From positions 1-64,000 of the forward strand of contig NZ_JAPFQL010000011.1 of the NCBI RefSeq assembly GCF_028446585.1: 64,000 bases of DNA, given 5' to 3'. A program made the position numbers and the translations under genes. Source of the DNA: Intrasporangium calvum (GTDB taxonomy: Bacteria > Actinomycetota > Actinomycetes > Actinomycetales > Dermatophilaceae). Shown here in pieces: positions 1 through 9,412 of this stretch (the first letter of the stretch is position 1; the number at the start of each line of letters is the position of its first letter). The notes under the pieces were generated by a model. That model searched no databases. It was not told where the DNA came from and was given only the letters and a program-made list of their open reading frames with translations.

Positions 1-435
1 GTGCAGCGCTTCATGCTCCACTCCAAGATCCACCGGGCGACGGTGACGCAGGCCGACCTGCACTACGTCGGCTCCCTCACCATCGACCGCGACCTGCTCG
101 ACGCGGCCGACCTCTGGCCCGGCCAGCAGGTCGACGTCGTCGACGTCGACAACGGCAACCGCCTGACCACCTACGCGATCGAGGGGGAGCGCGGCTCCGG
201 CATCGTCTGCATCAACGGCGCCGCCGCCCGGCTCATCTCGCCCGGCGACACGGTGATCATCATCGCCTACGCCTGCATGGACGACGCCGAGGCCCGCGCC
301 CACGAGCCGCAGGTCGTCTTCGTCGACCGGCAGAACCGCATCATCGAGGTGGGCCACGACGCCGGTGACGTGCCCGACGGCTTCGGGCTCAAGACGTCTG
401 CGGTGACCGAGCGGCACCACGACTACCAGGACTGA
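1..435 (+). CDS. panD: Aspartate 1-decarboxylase (pantothenate synthesis)
   Basis: Makes beta-alanine from L-aspartate for pantothenate and CoA. The 144-residue product has the family pattern: Lys9, Tyr22, the self-cleavage site Gly24-Ser25 (Ser25 becomes the pyruvoyl cofactor), Arg54, Tyr58 and Asn72. The frame opens with GTG at base 1, which matches the usual family start, but the upstream side is cut off by the window so the ribosome site cannot be checked. It is followed 69 bases later by nadB and nadC on the same strand, an order common in actinobacteria, and all three use or process aspartate. Confidence 0.96.
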   Translation: MQRFMLHSKIHRATVTQADLHYVGSLTIDRDLLDAADLWPGQQVDVVDVDNGNRLTTYAIEGERGSGIVCINGAAARLISPGDTVIIIAYACMDDAEARAHEPQVVFVDRQNRIIEVGHDAGDVPDGFGLKTSAVTERHHDYQD

Positions 436-455
436 GCGGTCCGCGCGTGAGCCGG

Positions 456-469
456 CCCAGCGGCATACG
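456..469 (+). repeat. Dispersed CCCAGCGGCATACG element, spacer copy
   Basis: Exact copy of the window's 14-base dispersed motif in the panD-nadB spacer, within the longer shared context GAGCCGGCCCAGCGGCATAC. It ends 24 bases before the nadB ribosome site. Confidence 0.9.
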
Positions 470-504
470 GTATGCGTCGTGACGGACCACCGAAGGAGGG
501 CCGC

Positions 505-2274
505 GTGAGCGCGAGCGCCATCCACATCCCGCGTCGGCTGCGCGCCCCCGCGCCGGGCTGGACGACCACGGCCGACGTCATCGTCGTCGGCTCCGGCATC
601 GCCGGTCTCACCACGGCCCTGCGGCTGCGCCGCCGGGTCGACCGCGTCCTGCTCGTCACGAAGACCGTGCTCGACGAGGGGTCCACGGCCTGGGCCCAGG
701 GCGGCATCGCGGCCGTCATGTCCCCCGACGACAGTCCTGAGGAGCACATCCACGACACGCTCGTCGCAGGGGTCGGGCTCTGCGACGTCGACGCCGTCCG
801 CGCGCTCGTCAACGAGGGCCCCGACGCGGTCTGGGACCTGATCGCCATCGGCGCGGACTTCGACCGCGGGGAGACCGGCAAGATCGCGCTCACCCGTGAG
901 GGCGGGCACCACCGCGACCGGATCCTCCACGCCGGGGGCGACGCCACGGGACGCGAGATCAGCAGGGCGCTCATCGCGGCACTCGACCGGGTGCGGGACG
1001 ACCCCGGCATCGAGGTCATCGAGCACGCTCTCGTGGTGGACCTGCTGTCCGACGACGACGGCCGCGTGTCCGGGGTGACGCTCCACGTCATCGGCGAGGG
1101 CCAGGTCGACGGGGTCGGCGCCGCACAGGCGCGCGCGGTCGTCCTCGCCACGGGCGGGCTCGGACAGATCTACGCCTCCACGACCAACCCCGCCGTCGCG
1201 ACGGGTGACGGCATGGCGGCCGCCCTGCGCGCCGGCGCCGAGCTGACCGACCTCGAGTTCGTGCAGTTCCACCCGACGGTCCTCTATCTCGGCGAGGGCT
1301 CGACGGGCCAGCAGCCGCTCATCTCCGAAGCGGTGCGTGGAGAGGGCGCCTTCCTCGTCGACGCGGACGGCACGCGCTTCATGAAGGGCCGGCACCCGCT
1401 CGCCGACCTCGCGCCCCGCGACGTCGTGTCGCGCGCCATCATCGAGCGGATGCGGGCGACGGGCACCGACCACGTCTTCCTCGACTGCCGCCACCTGGGC
1501 GCGTCGTTCCTCGAGCAGCGGTTCCCCTCGATCGTGGAGCGCTGCCGCGAGCTGGGCTTCGACCCGGCGACCGAGCTGCTGCCCGTCGCCCCGGCCCAGC
1601 ACTACGCCAGCGGAGGGGTCCGCACGGACCTGCTCGGGCGGACCAGCCTCGAGGGCCTCTATGCGTGTGGGGAGACCTCGTGCACGGGTGTCCACGGGGC
1701 CAACCGCCTCGCGAGCAACTCGCTCCTCGAGGGCCTCGTCTTCGCCCGGCGGATCGCCGACGACCTGACGCGGCGGCTCGCCGCAGGTGAGCTGCCCGAG
1801 CCCACCCCAGTCTCGCCGGCCCCTGCGCCATCCGACCAGCCCGCCCTGGTCCGCGGCAAGCGCCGCCTCGCCGTCCAGCGCGCCATGACCGCCGGGGCCG
1901 GCTCGGTGCGCTCGCGGTCGTCGCTCGAGACCACCCTCGCCCGGCTGGGCGAGCTCGCCGGCGCCGACGACGGCAAGACGGGCAGCCCCAAGAGCTGGGA
2001 GACGACCAACCTCGTCCATCTCGGCCAGGCGCTCACCCTCGCGGCATCGCTGCGCGAGGAGACCCGCGGCGGGCATGTGCGCGAGGACTTCCCCGAGCGC
2101 GATGACGCGAACTTCCTGCACCACACGGTGATCCGACGCGAGGCCGACGGGCACCTCACGGTCACCGTCGACTCCGTGCCGGCAGCGAACCTCGTCGGCC
2201 TCGGTCTCGACGAGACGCACCCGGCCCCCGACACCCGGACCCATCCCAAGGAGCAGCATGAACGACTTCCCTGA
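505..2274 (+). CDS. nadB: L-aspartate oxidase
   Basis: Oxidises L-aspartate to iminoaspartate with FAD, the first step of de novo NAD synthesis. The N-terminus carries the dinucleotide-binding motif VVGSGIAGL, followed by the succinate dehydrogenase/fumarate reductase flavoprotein fold with the HxANRLASNSLLEGLVF stretch typical of NadB, then a helical C-terminal domain after a Pro/Ala-rich linker. I chose the GTG at 505 because AAGGAGGG lies six bases upstream; an in-frame ATG at 472 lacks such a site. Length is 589 residues. Its end overlaps nadC by 17 bases, so the two are probably translationally coupled. A nadA (quinolinate synthase) gene is not in the window. Confidence 0.94.
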   Translation: MSASAIHIPRRLRAPAPGWTTTADVIVVGSGIAGLTTALRLRRRVDRVLLVTKTVLDEGSTAWAQGGIAAVMSPDDSPEEHIHDTLVAGVGLCDVDAVRALVNEGPDAVWDLIAIGADFDRGETGKIALTREGGHHRDRILHAGGDATGREISRALIAALDRVRDDPGIEVIEHALVVDLLSDDDGRVSGVTLHVIGEGQVDGVGAAQARAVVLATGGLGQIYASTTNPAVATGDGMAAALRAGAELTDLEFVQFHPTVLYLGEGSTGQQPLISEAVRGEGAFLVDADGTRFMKGRHPLADLAPRDVVSRAIIERMRATGTDHVFLDCRHLGASFLEQRFPSIVERCRELGFDPATELLPVAPAQHYASGGVRTDLLGRTSLEGLYACGETSCTGVHGANRLASNSLLEGLVFARRIADDLTRRLAAGELPEPTPVSPAPAPSDQPALVRGKRRLAVQRAMTAGAGSVRSRSSLETTLARLGELAGADDGKTGSPKSWETTNLVHLGQALTLAASLREETRGGHVREDFPERDDANFLHHTVIRREADGHLTVTVDSVPAANLVGLGLDETHPAPDTRTHPKEQHERLP

Positions 2275-3127
2275 GGCAGCGGCGCGTGAGCTGGTCGCCA
2301 CCGCGCTGCGGGAGGACCTCGGGCCCGATGGCCTGGATGTGACGACACTCGCGACGATCCCTGCCGAGCAGGTGCGGGCGGGGCAGATCGTGGCGCGCCA
2401 GGCGGGTGTCGTCGCCGGTGGACCCGTCGTCGAGCTCGTGCTGCAGGCAGTGGCCGACCTCCACGGGGCAGCGGTGCCCTCGGTCGAGACCGTCGCGCCG
2501 GACGGCAGCCGCGTCGAGCGGGGGGACGTCATCGCGCGCATCAACGGCTCGACCCGGGTGATCCTCACGGCCGAGCGCACGATCCTCAACATCATGAGCC
2601 GGCTGACGGGGGTCGCCACCCACACGCGCCGCTGGGCCGATGCGCTCGAGGGCACGAGCACCATGGTCCTCGACACCCGGAAGACGACGCCGGGCCTGCG
2701 GTTGCTCGAGAAGTACGCGGTCCGCGCCGGCGGTGGCACCAACAAGCGGATGGGCCTCTATGACGTCGCGATGATCAAGGACAACCACAAGCTGGCTGCG
2801 GGGTCGGTGGCCGACGCCTACCGGCTCGTGCGGGAAGCCTTCCCCGACGTCACCATCGAAGTCGAGGTGGAGACGCCCGCAGAGGCACAGGAGGCTTACG
2901 ACGCGGGTGCGCGGTTCATCATGTGCGACAACATGACGATCCCGGTGCTCCGCGAGACCGTCGAGCTGCTCCGCGCCGCAGGCGAACCCGTCGAGATCGA
3001 GGCGACGGGTGGGCTGACGCTCGAGGTCGTCGCGGACCATGCCGCCACCGGCATCGACTTCGTCTCGGTGGGCGGCCTGACGCACAGCTCCCCGATCATC
3101 GATCTCGCTCTCGACCTCGAGGACTGA
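2258..3127 (+). CDS. nadC: Nicotinate-nucleotide diphosphorylase (quinolinate phosphoribosyltransferase)
   Basis: Converts quinolinate and PRPP to nicotinate mononucleotide, joining the aspartate route to NAD. The 289-residue protein shows the family signatures TRKTTPGLR, GGGTNKRMGLYD and the C-terminal barrel strand containing EATGG and VGGLTHS. The ATG lies inside the last codons of nadB. The gene ends 53 bases before the end of a convergent methyltransferase gene. Confidence 0.96.
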   Translation: MNDFPEAAARELVATALREDLGPDGLDVTTLATIPAEQVRAGQIVARQAGVVAGGPVVELVLQAVADLHGAAVPSVETVAPDGSRVERGDVIARINGSTRVILTAERTILNIMSRLTGVATHTRRWADALEGTSTMVLDTRKTTPGLRLLEKYAVRAGGGTNKRMGLYDVAMIKDNHKLAAGSVADAYRLVREAFPDVTIEVEVETPAEAQEAYDAGARFIMCDNMTIPVLRETVELLRAAGEPVEIEATGGLTLEVVADHAATGIDFVSVGGLTHSSPIIDLALDLED

Positions 3128-3146
3128 CCGGCACCCTCGACGATGC

Positions 3147-3160
3147 CGTATGCCGCTGGG
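3147..3160 (-). repeat. Dispersed CGTATGCCGCTGGG element, convergent spacer
   Basis: Exact reverse-orientation copy of the 14-base motif, in the 52-base gap between convergent nadC and the methyltransferase gene. No other structure is evident in this gap. Confidence 0.9.
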
Positions 3161-3179
3161 CTGACTCCCCGGGTCCGCG

Positions 3180-3869
3180 TCAGTAGCGGCGCCACCAGAG
3201 GTTGACGGCGTAGTCGACGCCGGTGGCCTCGGGATGCTCGGCGAGGATGAGGTCGGCGTGGTCGGGCGCGAACTCGATGCGCACGACCGACTCGAACTCC
3301 TCCCGCGTGTCGAAGTCCCAGCGGATGTCGAGTCGCTCGCGCGACCAGCCCTGACGCGTCCAGAACCGCTCGACGGCGCGAGGGTCGTAGGTCGGCAGGG
3401 CTCGTCGGAACCAGCTGCCGAACGTCGAGCGGGACGCGTCGTTGTCGATGACGAAGGCGGCGCCGCCCGGGCGCATGACCCGGTACAGCTCGGCGAGGCC
3501 CGGCTCGGCGCCGGGCCCGAAGAAGTAGGCCCAACGGGCATGGGCGACGTCGAAGGAGGCGTCGGGAACCCCGATCGAGGCGGCTCCGTCCTCGCGAACC
3601 GAGCAGTTCGGGAGGTCCGAGACGCGCTGTGCGGCAAGGACGGCCAGTGGTGGGTGCGGCTCGATGCCGAGGACCGAGCGGGCGGTCGCGGCGAACATCG
3701 GCAGGTGGTAACCCGTGCCGCAACCGATGTCGATCACGTCCCGGTCGGCCCAGTCGAGCACCTCCCGCATGGCCGTCCCGATGACGTCGTCGCGGTCGAC
3801 TCCGCGGTTCTCCACCTCGTAGACGTCCGGGGTGTCCCAGATGTTGGGGGAGGGGATGATGTCGCTCAT
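3180..3869 (-). CDS. Class I SAM-dependent methyltransferase
   Basis: A 229-residue protein with the SAM-binding motif [12 protein letters not shown] near residue 48 and a motif III-like [10 protein letters not shown], so a Rossmann-fold methyltransferase of the Methyltransf_11/25 type. Substrate is unknown. Its ATG overlaps the stop of the cysteine-rich gene upstream in an ATGA arrangement, so the two are co-translated and may act together. The end TAC-TGA is 53 bases from nadC. Confidence 0.8.
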   Translation of the reverse strand: MSDIIPSPNIWDTPDVYEVENRGVDRDDVIGTAMREVLDWADRDVIDIGCGTGYHLPMFAATARSVLGIEPHPPLAVLAAQRVSDLPNCSVREDGAASIGVPDASFDVAHARWAYFFGPGAEPGLAELYRVMRPGGAAFVIDNDASRSTFGSWFRRALPTYDPRAVERFWTRQGWSRERLDIRWDFDTREEFESVVRIEFAPDHADLILAEHPEATGVDYAVNLWWRRY

Positions 3870-4690
3870 GCCGTGGACCGCCTCGCTCGGGGTTTGTCGG
3901 CCTGTGCCTCGATCGTGGCCGGGTGGACGATGAGGGGCAGCAGCCGGTGCGCCCCGCGGGAGCGGACCGCCCGCACCTGGGCCAGGTGCGCCTCCGCGCG
4001 CAGCGCGAGCTCGTCGTAGGCAGCCTTGCCCATGAGCTCGATGAGCTCGGGGGCGTTGGAGCGGTAGACCGGCTCACGCCCCACGTGCGCCTCGGGATTG
4101 CCCGAGCAGTACCAGTCGAGGTCGTGGCCACCGGGACCCCAGCCGCGCCGGTCGTACTCGGTGATCGTCACCTCGAGGTAGCTCGTCTCGTCGGGCAGCT
4201 CGACGGTCCGGTAGGAGCGGCGGATCGGCAGCTGCCAGCAGACGTCGGGCTTGGCCGTGTGCGGCTGCACCCCGGTGAGGACCGCGTGCTGGTGCAGGGC
4301 ACAGCCGGCCCCGGCCGGGAAGCCCGGCCGGTTGAGGAAGATGCAGGCCCCGTCCACCACGCGGGTCTTGCGGGCCCCGTCCTCCTTCTCGGTCCAGTCC
4401 GCCCGGCGTCCGGTGGCCGTGCCGACGTCGCGGTACTGCCACTCGTCCTCACCGAGCTCGGCCGCCACCGCTGCCACTCGCTCCAGGTCGTCCTTGTCGG
4501 TGAAGTGAGCGCCCAGGGTGCAGCACCCGTCGTCAGGACGGTCGGCGTAGATGCCGTGGCAGCCGCTGCCGAAGATGCAGGTCCACGAGCTGGTCAGCCA
4601 GGTCAGGTCGCAGCGAAACCGCTGACCTGCATCAGCAGGGTCGGTGAACTCGACCCAGACGCGGGGCAGGTCAAGCGATGCTTCAGCCAC
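3866..4690 (-). CDS. Cysteine-rich conserved hypothetical protein (possible metal-cluster binder)
   Basis: 274 residues with a clustered cysteine array early in the protein ([18 protein letters not shown], then a CC pair about 14 residues later) and further cysteines in GAGCALHQH and VCWQLP. The pattern resembles YkgJ/DUF3109-type proteins thought to bind zinc or iron-sulfur clusters, but I cannot name the family with certainty. The C-terminal third is charged and helical. It is the first gene of a two-gene unit with a methyltransferase. Biochemical function is unknown. Confidence 0.7.
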   Translation of the reverse strand: MAEASLDLPRVWVEFTDPADAGQRFRCDLTWLTSSWTCIFGSGCHGIYADRPDDGCCTLGAHFTDKDDLERVAAVAAELGEDEWQYRDVGTATGRRADWTEKEDGARKTRVVDGACIFLNRPGFPAGAGCALHQHAVLTGVQPHTAKPDVCWQLPIRRSYRTVELPDETSYLEVTITEYDRRGWGPGGHDLDWYCSGNPEAHVGREPVYRSNAPELIELMGKAAYDELALRAEAHLAQVRAVRSRGAHRLLPLIVHPATIEAQADKPRARRSTA

Positions 4691-4730
4691 CGCCTCACCT
4701 TACGTCCTGGCCCGACTCCTCGTGCTGGCA

Positions 4731-4761
4731 CGACTGCGCGTCGCGGCGCGGCGCGCAGTCG
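4731..4761. terminator. Hairpin after the SPW gene
   Basis: Perfect 10-bp stem CGACTGCGCG / CGCGCAGTCG with an 11-base loop, in the 83-base spacer downstream of the SPW-repeat gene. There is no U-run, so it is an actinobacterial-style terminator candidate only. Confidence 0.5.
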
Positions 4762-4773
4762 GGTTGGCGCGGT

Positions 4774-5133
4774 TCAGTGCTGAGCCGCCATGGTGTCCCG
4801 GTGGTGGACCCGGGTCAGCTGGAGGTCGGCTGCCCCGACGAGGAACGTCGCGGCGCCGATGATCCAGGCCGTCCAGGCCATCGGGGCGGTGCCGCTGAAG
4901 CCCATGACCCAGGGCGAGACGAAGAACGCCACGCCGAGGAGGACCAGGAGGCCCTCGAGCGGGATGGCGTCGGGACGCACCAGCTCCGCAATGGCGGCGA
5001 GGGCGGTGATGATGCCGAGGACGACCATGGTGATGGTCGCGCGGTCGGTCGTCGTCGTCCAGACGGGCGACAGGAAGGCGTAGACGCCGGCGATGAGAGG
5101 CAGCAGATCCTGGAGTTGCATCCGTCGCTTCAT
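4774..5133 (-). CDS. SPW repeat-containing membrane protein
   Basis: 119 residues with four hydrophobic segments and two SPW-type motifs (LSPVWTT near residue 21 and SPWVMGF near residue 73), which define the SPW repeat family of small actinobacterial membrane proteins of unknown role. Each motif opens a two-helix half, suggesting internal duplication. AAAGAGGG stands about 12 bases before the first ATG; an ATG four codons later is an alternative. It is divergent from an ABC transporter operon across a 118-base gap. Confidence 0.75.
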   Translation of the reverse strand: MKRRMQLQDLLPLIAGVYAFLSPVWTTTTDRATITMVVLGIITALAAIAELVRPDAIPLEGLLVLLGVAFFVSPWVMGFSGTAPMAWTAWIIGAATFLVGAADLQLTRVHHRDTMAAQH

Positions 5134-5251
5134 GGTGGGATCGACCCTCTTTCACATTGGGTCCGTCGATCCGTGGCGGACCGGACACTTCGATTGTCGA
5201 TCCGCGCGTGGGGGGCGTCAACGCGTCAGGGGGAGCGCTACATTCGGGGTC

Positions 5252-6004
5252 ATGATCGAGACCGAGGGAGGGCCCGCGGTCGTCGTCCGTGGTCTCAACG
5301 TCGTGCGTGGCAAGCGACGGGTCCTGCCCGATATCTCCCTGGTCGTGCCGTCAGGTCAGGTGGTCGGCCTGCTCGGCCCATCGGGGTCCGGCAAGACGAC
5401 CTTGATGCGCGCGATCGTCGGCGTGCAGATCGTCGAGTCCGGTTCGGTGACCGTCCTCGGCCATGCGGCCGGCTCCGCGCAGCTGCGCCGCGAGGTGGGC
5501 TATCTGACCCAGTCACCGAGCATCTACTCGGACCTCACGATCCGCGAGAACATCCGCTACTTCGGTCGAGCCCTCGGTCTGCGCGGAGCAGCCCTCACCG
5601 CGGCGGTCGATCGCACCATCACCGAGGTGGACCTGGACTCGCACGCGGACCAGCTGGTCCGCGACCTCTCCGGTGGGCAGGAGTCCCGGGTGTCGCTCGC
5701 CTGCGCCCTCGTCGGGCGCCCCACTCTCCTCGTCCTCGACGAGCCGACGGTGGGCCTCGACCCGGTCCTCCGGCGCGACCTGTGGAACCTCTTCCGCGAC
5801 CTGGCCGCCAACGGACACTCGCTCATCGTGTCGAGCCACGTCATGGACGAGGCAGCGCGGTGTGACCGTCTGGTGCTGCTGCGCGAGGGGCGGCTGCTGG
5901 CCGACGTGACGCCGGCGGAGCTGCTCGAGCGGACTGGCGAGAGCGACGCCGATGCGGCCTTCCTCAGCCTCGTGGAGTCCACCGGCGGAGAGGAGATCTG
6001 GTGA
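5252..6004 (+). CDS. ABC transporter ATP-binding protein (multidrug/ABC-2 type)
   Basis: A 250-residue ATPase with Walker A GPSGSGKTT, a Q-loop LTQSPS, signature LSGGQ and Walker B LLVLDEPT followed by the H-loop SSHVMDEA. It fits the DrrA/CcmA-like group that energises ABC-2 exporters. Start chosen at the ATG preceding the conserved VVVRGLNVVRG beta strand; the open frame runs farther upstream without homology-like sequence. The stop overlaps the GTG of the permease (GTGA), indicating a stoichiometric two-gene operon. Substrate unknown. Confidence 0.88.
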   Translation: MIETEGGPAVVVRGLNVVRGKRRVLPDISLVVPSGQVVGLLGPSGSGKTTLMRAIVGVQIVESGSVTVLGHAAGSAQLRREVGYLTQSPSIYSDLTIRENIRYFGRALGLRGAALTAAVDRTITEVDLDSHADQLVRDLSGGQESRVSLACALVGRPTLLVLDEPTVGLDPVLRRDLWNLFRDLAANGHSLIVSSHVMDEAARCDRLVLLREGRLLADVTPAELLERTGESDADAAFLSLVESTGGEEIW

Positions 6005-6735
6005 ACCCGGGACTGACGCTGGCCACGGCGGGGCGGGTGCTGCGGCAGATCCGCACGGACCACCGGACCATCGCGCTGATCATGGTGGTGCCGATGGTCT
6101 CCATCGGGCTGATCGCCTGGATCTACAACAACACGCCGATCTTCGACTCCATCGGACCGGCCCTCCTGGGCGTCTTCCCGATGATCGTCATGTTCGTCGT
6201 CACCTCGGTCGCGACGCTGCGTGAGCGACAGTCGGGCACCTTGGAGCGGCTGCTGACGACGCCGATGGGCAAGGCCGACTTCATGCTCGGCTATGCAGCC
6301 GCCTTCGGTCTGCTGGCCGTGGTGCAGGCGCTCCTCGCCACCTCCTTCGCGATCTGGGTCTGCGATCTCGACGTCGTCGGCCCGCTGTGGATGCTCGTGC
6401 TCGTCGCGGTTCTCGTCGCGGTGCTCGGCACGTCCCTCGGTCTGCTCGCGAGCGCCTTCGCCCGCACGGAGTTCCAGGCGGTCCAGTTCATGCCGGCCTT
6501 CATCACTCCCCAGTTCCTCCTGTGCGGCCTGCTCGTCGACCGGGACCGTCTGCCGGATGTGCTGAGCGCCGTCTCGGACGTGCTTCCGCTCTCCTACGCG
6601 GTCGACGCGATGAAGGAGGTCACGGCGCATCCGGAGGCGACCGGCGCGGGTCTCTGGTCGATGGCGATCGTCGTCGGCTTCATCGTGCTGGCGCTGGCGC
6701 TGGCCTCGCTCACGCTGAGCCGCCGGACACCCTGA
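6001..6735 (+). CDS. ABC-2 type permease
   Basis: A 244-residue membrane protein with about six hydrophobic segments. It contains the RERQSGTLERLLTTP stretch between the second and third segments, which is diagnostic of DrrB-like ABC-2 permeases. It begins with GTG overlapping the ATPase stop. Together with the ATPase it should form a homodimeric exporter for drugs or lipids in the cytoplasmic membrane. Confidence 0.86.
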   Translation: MNPGLTLATAGRVLRQIRTDHRTIALIMVVPMVSIGLIAWIYNNTPIFDSIGPALLGVFPMIVMFVVTSVATLRERQSGTLERLLTTPMGKADFMLGYAAAFGLLAVVQALLATSFAIWVCDLDVVGPLWMLVLVAVLVAVLGTSLGLLASAFARTEFQAVQFMPAFITPQFLLCGLLVDRDRLPDVLSAVSDVLPLSYAVDAMKEVTAHPEATGAGLWSMAIVVGFIVLALALASLTLSRRTP

Positions 6736-6784
6736 GCCGTCTTGAGACCCCGCCGGCGCACGGTGTGGCGGGTAGGTTGGACGC

Positions 6785-7717
6785 ATGCGCCTGGGCGTCA
6801 TCGACATCGGGTCCAACACCGTGCACCTGCTCGTGGTGGACGCCCACCCCGGTGCCCATCCGCTGCCGACGTTCTCGCACAAGATCGACCTGCGGCTCTC
6901 GGAGCACATCACCCCTGAGGGGCTGGTCAGCGAGGACACCGTGGAGCGCCTCGTCGACTTCCTGGGCGAGTGCCTGGAGATCGCCGAGGACCACGGCGTG
7001 CAGGACCTCTTCGCCTTCGCCACGTCGGCGCTGCGTGAGGCCCCGAACGGCGAGGAGATCATCGCCCGCGTCCGCCAGGCGACCGGCGTCGACCTCGAGG
7101 TGCTCAGCGGGGTCGACGAGTCCCGGATGACCTTCCTCGCGGTGCGCCGATGGTTCGGCTGGTCGAGCGGCCGGTTGCTCGTCATCGACATCGGTGGCGG
7201 GTCGCTCGAGCTGGCGACCGGTCTGGACGAGGAGCCCGACGTCGCGATCAGCCTGCCCCTCGGTGCCGGCCGGCTCACGCGCGAGCGCCTCCCGGGCGAC
7301 CCACCGACGCCGGAGGAGACCCGCGCCGTGCGGGCCCACATCCGCACCAGCCTGGCGCAGCAGGTGCGGCCCCTGCTCACGGCCGGCGCCCCCGACCGAG
7401 CCGTCGGCACCTCCAAGACGATGCGCTCGCTGGCCCGGATCGCCGGAGCGGCGCCCCGTGACGAGGGTCCCTTTGTCCCGCGCGCGCTCCTCCGGGCCGA
7501 CCTGGCCATGATCGTCGACAAGCTCAAGGGCCTCGACGTCACGGCGCGCACTGCTCTGCCCGGGGTCTCGACCGCCCGTGCCCACCAGCTGCTGGCGGGG
7601 GCGCTCGTGGCGCAGGCGGCGATGGACCTGCTCGGGGTGGACCGGCTCGACATCTGCCCGTGGGCGCTGCGCGAGGGGCTGATCCTGCGCCGCCTCGACC
7701 ACCTCGGCCCGGAGTGA
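6785..7717 (+). CDS. ppx: Ppx/GppA family exopolyphosphatase
   Basis: A 310-residue protein of the short actinobacterial Ppx1 type: phosphate-1 motif [13 protein letters not shown] at the start, the phosphate-2 motif [11 protein letters not shown] near residue 138, and the catalytic Glu region SGVDESR. Family members hydrolyse polyphosphate or (p)ppGpp. The following TIM-barrel gene keeps the Rv0496/Rv0498-type neighbourhood known from mycobacteria. Confidence 0.9.
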   Translation: MRLGVIDIGSNTVHLLVVDAHPGAHPLPTFSHKIDLRLSEHITPEGLVSEDTVERLVDFLGECLEIAEDHGVQDLFAFATSALREAPNGEEIIARVRQATGVDLEVLSGVDESRMTFLAVRRWFGWSSGRLLVIDIGGGSLELATGLDEEPDVAISLPLGAGRLTRERLPGDPPTPEETRAVRAHIRTSLAQQVRPLLTAGAPDRAVGTSKTMRSLARIAGAAPRDEGPFVPRALLRADLAMIVDKLKGLDVTARTALPGVSTARAHQLLAGALVAQAAMDLLGVDRLDICPWALREGLILRRLDHLGPE

Positions 7718-7763
7718 TCGCTACGCCGGTCCGGTCGTCGGTCCCCCAGGGTCGTGTCGCAGA

Positions 7764-8570
7764 ATGTTCCCCATGACCATCCGCATCGGGCTGTCCACGG
7801 CCGCGGTGTATCCCGACAACGCAGCGACGGCCTTCGCGACGGCTGCGCGCCTCGGCTACGAGGCGGTCGAGGTGATGGTCTGGACGGACCCGGTGACGCA
7901 GGAGCCGGGTGCGCTGCGCGCCCTCAGCGAGCACCACGGACTGCCGATCGCATCGGTCCACGCGCCGACCCTGCTGCTCACCCAGCGGGTGTGGGGCACC
8001 GATCCGTGGGGCAAGGTCGACCGCTCGATCGAGCTCGCCCTGGAGGTGGGCGCGTCGACGGTCGTGCTGCACCCGCCGTTTCGCTGGCAGCGGGACTACG
8101 CGGCGACCTTCGTCGACGGGATCGCCCTGCGTGAGCACGACACGGGGATCCGTCTGGCGGTGGAGAACATGTTTCCGTGGCGGACCGCGCGGCGCGAGAT
8201 GATGGCCTACCTGCCGCACTGGGACCCGGTCGACCAGCCCTATGACAACGTGACGATGGACCTGTCTCACACGGCAACGGCCGGCTCGGATGCGCTGCAC
8301 ATGGTGCGCGAGCTCGGCAGCCGGCTGGCGCACGTGCACCTGGCCGACGGCCTCGGGTCCTTCAAGGACGAGCACCTCGTGCCCGGCCGGGGCAGCCAGC
8401 CCTGCGGTGAGGTCCTCGAGCACCTGACTGCGACGGGCTGGTCGGGCGACGTGGTCGTCGAGGTCGGCACGCGCAAGATGGCCCCCGACCAGCGCGAGGC
8501 GGCGCTGGTCGAGGCGCTGGCGTTCGCTCAGTTCGCCATCGTCCCGACCCGAGGGGCCAGCCGGATCTGA
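7764..8570 (+). CDS. Sugar phosphate isomerase/epimerase-like TIM-barrel protein
   Basis: 268 residues with the xylose isomerase-like fold: GLSTAAVYP at the first strand, metal-ligand candidates in VENMFPW and HLADG, and an ending typical of the AP_endonuc_2 family. Its position after ppx matches the conserved actinobacterial arrangement. Substrate unknown. No clear ribosome site separates the two possible starts, ATG 7764 and ATG 7773. Confidence 0.78.
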   Translation: MFPMTIRIGLSTAAVYPDNAATAFATAARLGYEAVEVMVWTDPVTQEPGALRALSEHHGLPIASVHAPTLLLTQRVWGTDPWGKVDRSIELALEVGASTVVLHPPFRWQRDYAATFVDGIALREHDTGIRLAVENMFPWRTARREMMAYLPHWDPVDQPYDNVTMDLSHTATAGSDALHMVRELGSRLAHVHLADGLGSFKDEHLVPGRGSQPCGEVLEHLTATGWSGDVVVEVGTRKMAPDQREAALVEALAFAQFAIVPTRGASRI

Positions 8571-8589
8571 CCGGCGCGGAGCCGAGCAC

Positions 8590-9321
8590 TCAGACGCGGA
8601 ATCCACGCGGTCGCACACTCACCATGTCGATGCACGCCTCGTCGCTGGCGTCGACGGCGAGCCGCACCGCGCGGACCACGGACTCGACCTGCAGGTAGTC
8701 CTCCGGCTGGTAGGGGCCGCCCTCGAAGTCGTTCATCTCGTGCTGCATGTCGGTGTCGACGCGCCCCGGGTGGACCGAGGTCACCCGCACGCCGTTCTCA
8801 CGCTCCTCCTCGCGCAGCGCGTCGGTGAAGGCCCGCAGCGCGAACTTCGAGGCGCAGTATGGGCCCATCGTCGGCGTCGAGGTCAGTCCGGCTCCGGAGT
8901 TGATCGCCAGGACCAGTCCCTGCGCGGCTCGCAGGGCCGGCAACAGGGCTCGCGTGACCGCCGCCACGGCGACGACGTTCACCCGCATGGCCGCGTCCCA
9001 GTCCGTGGCCGGCAGGTCGGCGATGAGCCCGCGATGGAGGACCCCGGCGGAGTGGACGAGCACGTCGACCCGCGGCAGGCGGGGCACGAGGTCGGCGAGC
9101 GCCGTCTCCAGGGAGCCCCCGGGACCGCAGTCGACCAGGTCCGCGACGAAGCCCTCGGCGGACGGCAGCGCGCCCACGACCCGGGCCACCGACTCCTCGG
9201 TCCGCCCGCCGACCACGACGTGGTGCGTCGGGGCGAGGTCCTCGGCGATGGCCCGGCCGATCCCGCGGGTGCAGCCCGTGACGACAGCGACCGGCAGCTC
9301 GGGACGGGCGGGGCTGGTCAT
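8590..9321 (-). CDS. Short-chain dehydrogenase/reductase
   Basis: 243 residues with the classical SDR features: NAD(P)-binding TGCTRGIG near residue 15, NxAG-like HSAGVL, catalytic Ser in NSGAGLTS and the YCASK active-site motif. GGRTEE after the second strand suggests NADP preference. Substrate cannot be predicted. The gene ends 20 bases from the convergent TIM-barrel gene. Confidence 0.86.
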   Translation of the reverse strand: MTSPARPELPVAVVTGCTRGIGRAIAEDLAPTHHVVVGGRTEESVARVVGALPSAEGFVADLVDCGPGGSLETALADLVPRLPRVDVLVHSAGVLHRGLIADLPATDWDAAMRVNVVAVAAVTRALLPALRAAQGLVLAINSGAGLTSTPTMGPYCASKFALRAFTDALREEERENGVRVTSVHPGRVDTDMQHEMNDFEGGPYQPEDYLQVESVVRAVRLAVDASDEACIDMVSVRPRGFRV

Positions 9322-9356
9322 GCCCTCAGCGTACGACCCAGCCGGACGACGACGAT

Positions 9357-9388
9357 CGTATGCCGCTGAGCCGGCCCAGCGGCATACG
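9357..9388. repeat. Inverted pair of the dispersed element forming a hairpin
   Basis: Two head-to-head copies (9357-9370 with one G-to-A change, and 9375-9388 exact) form a perfect 12-bp stem with the 8-base loop AGCCGGCC. It lies between two minus-strand genes, just after the CoA-transferase stop, so it could also end transcription of that gene. No U-run follows. Confidence 0.88.
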
Positions 9389-9412
9389 CCCGCTTCTGGA
9401 CGTGGCTGGCAC

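Noticed and set aside
3234-4783. Plus-strand frames opposite the methyltransferase and cysteine-rich genes
   Set aside because: Antisense shadows; the minus-strand frames show SAM motifs, clustered cysteines and ATGA coupling.
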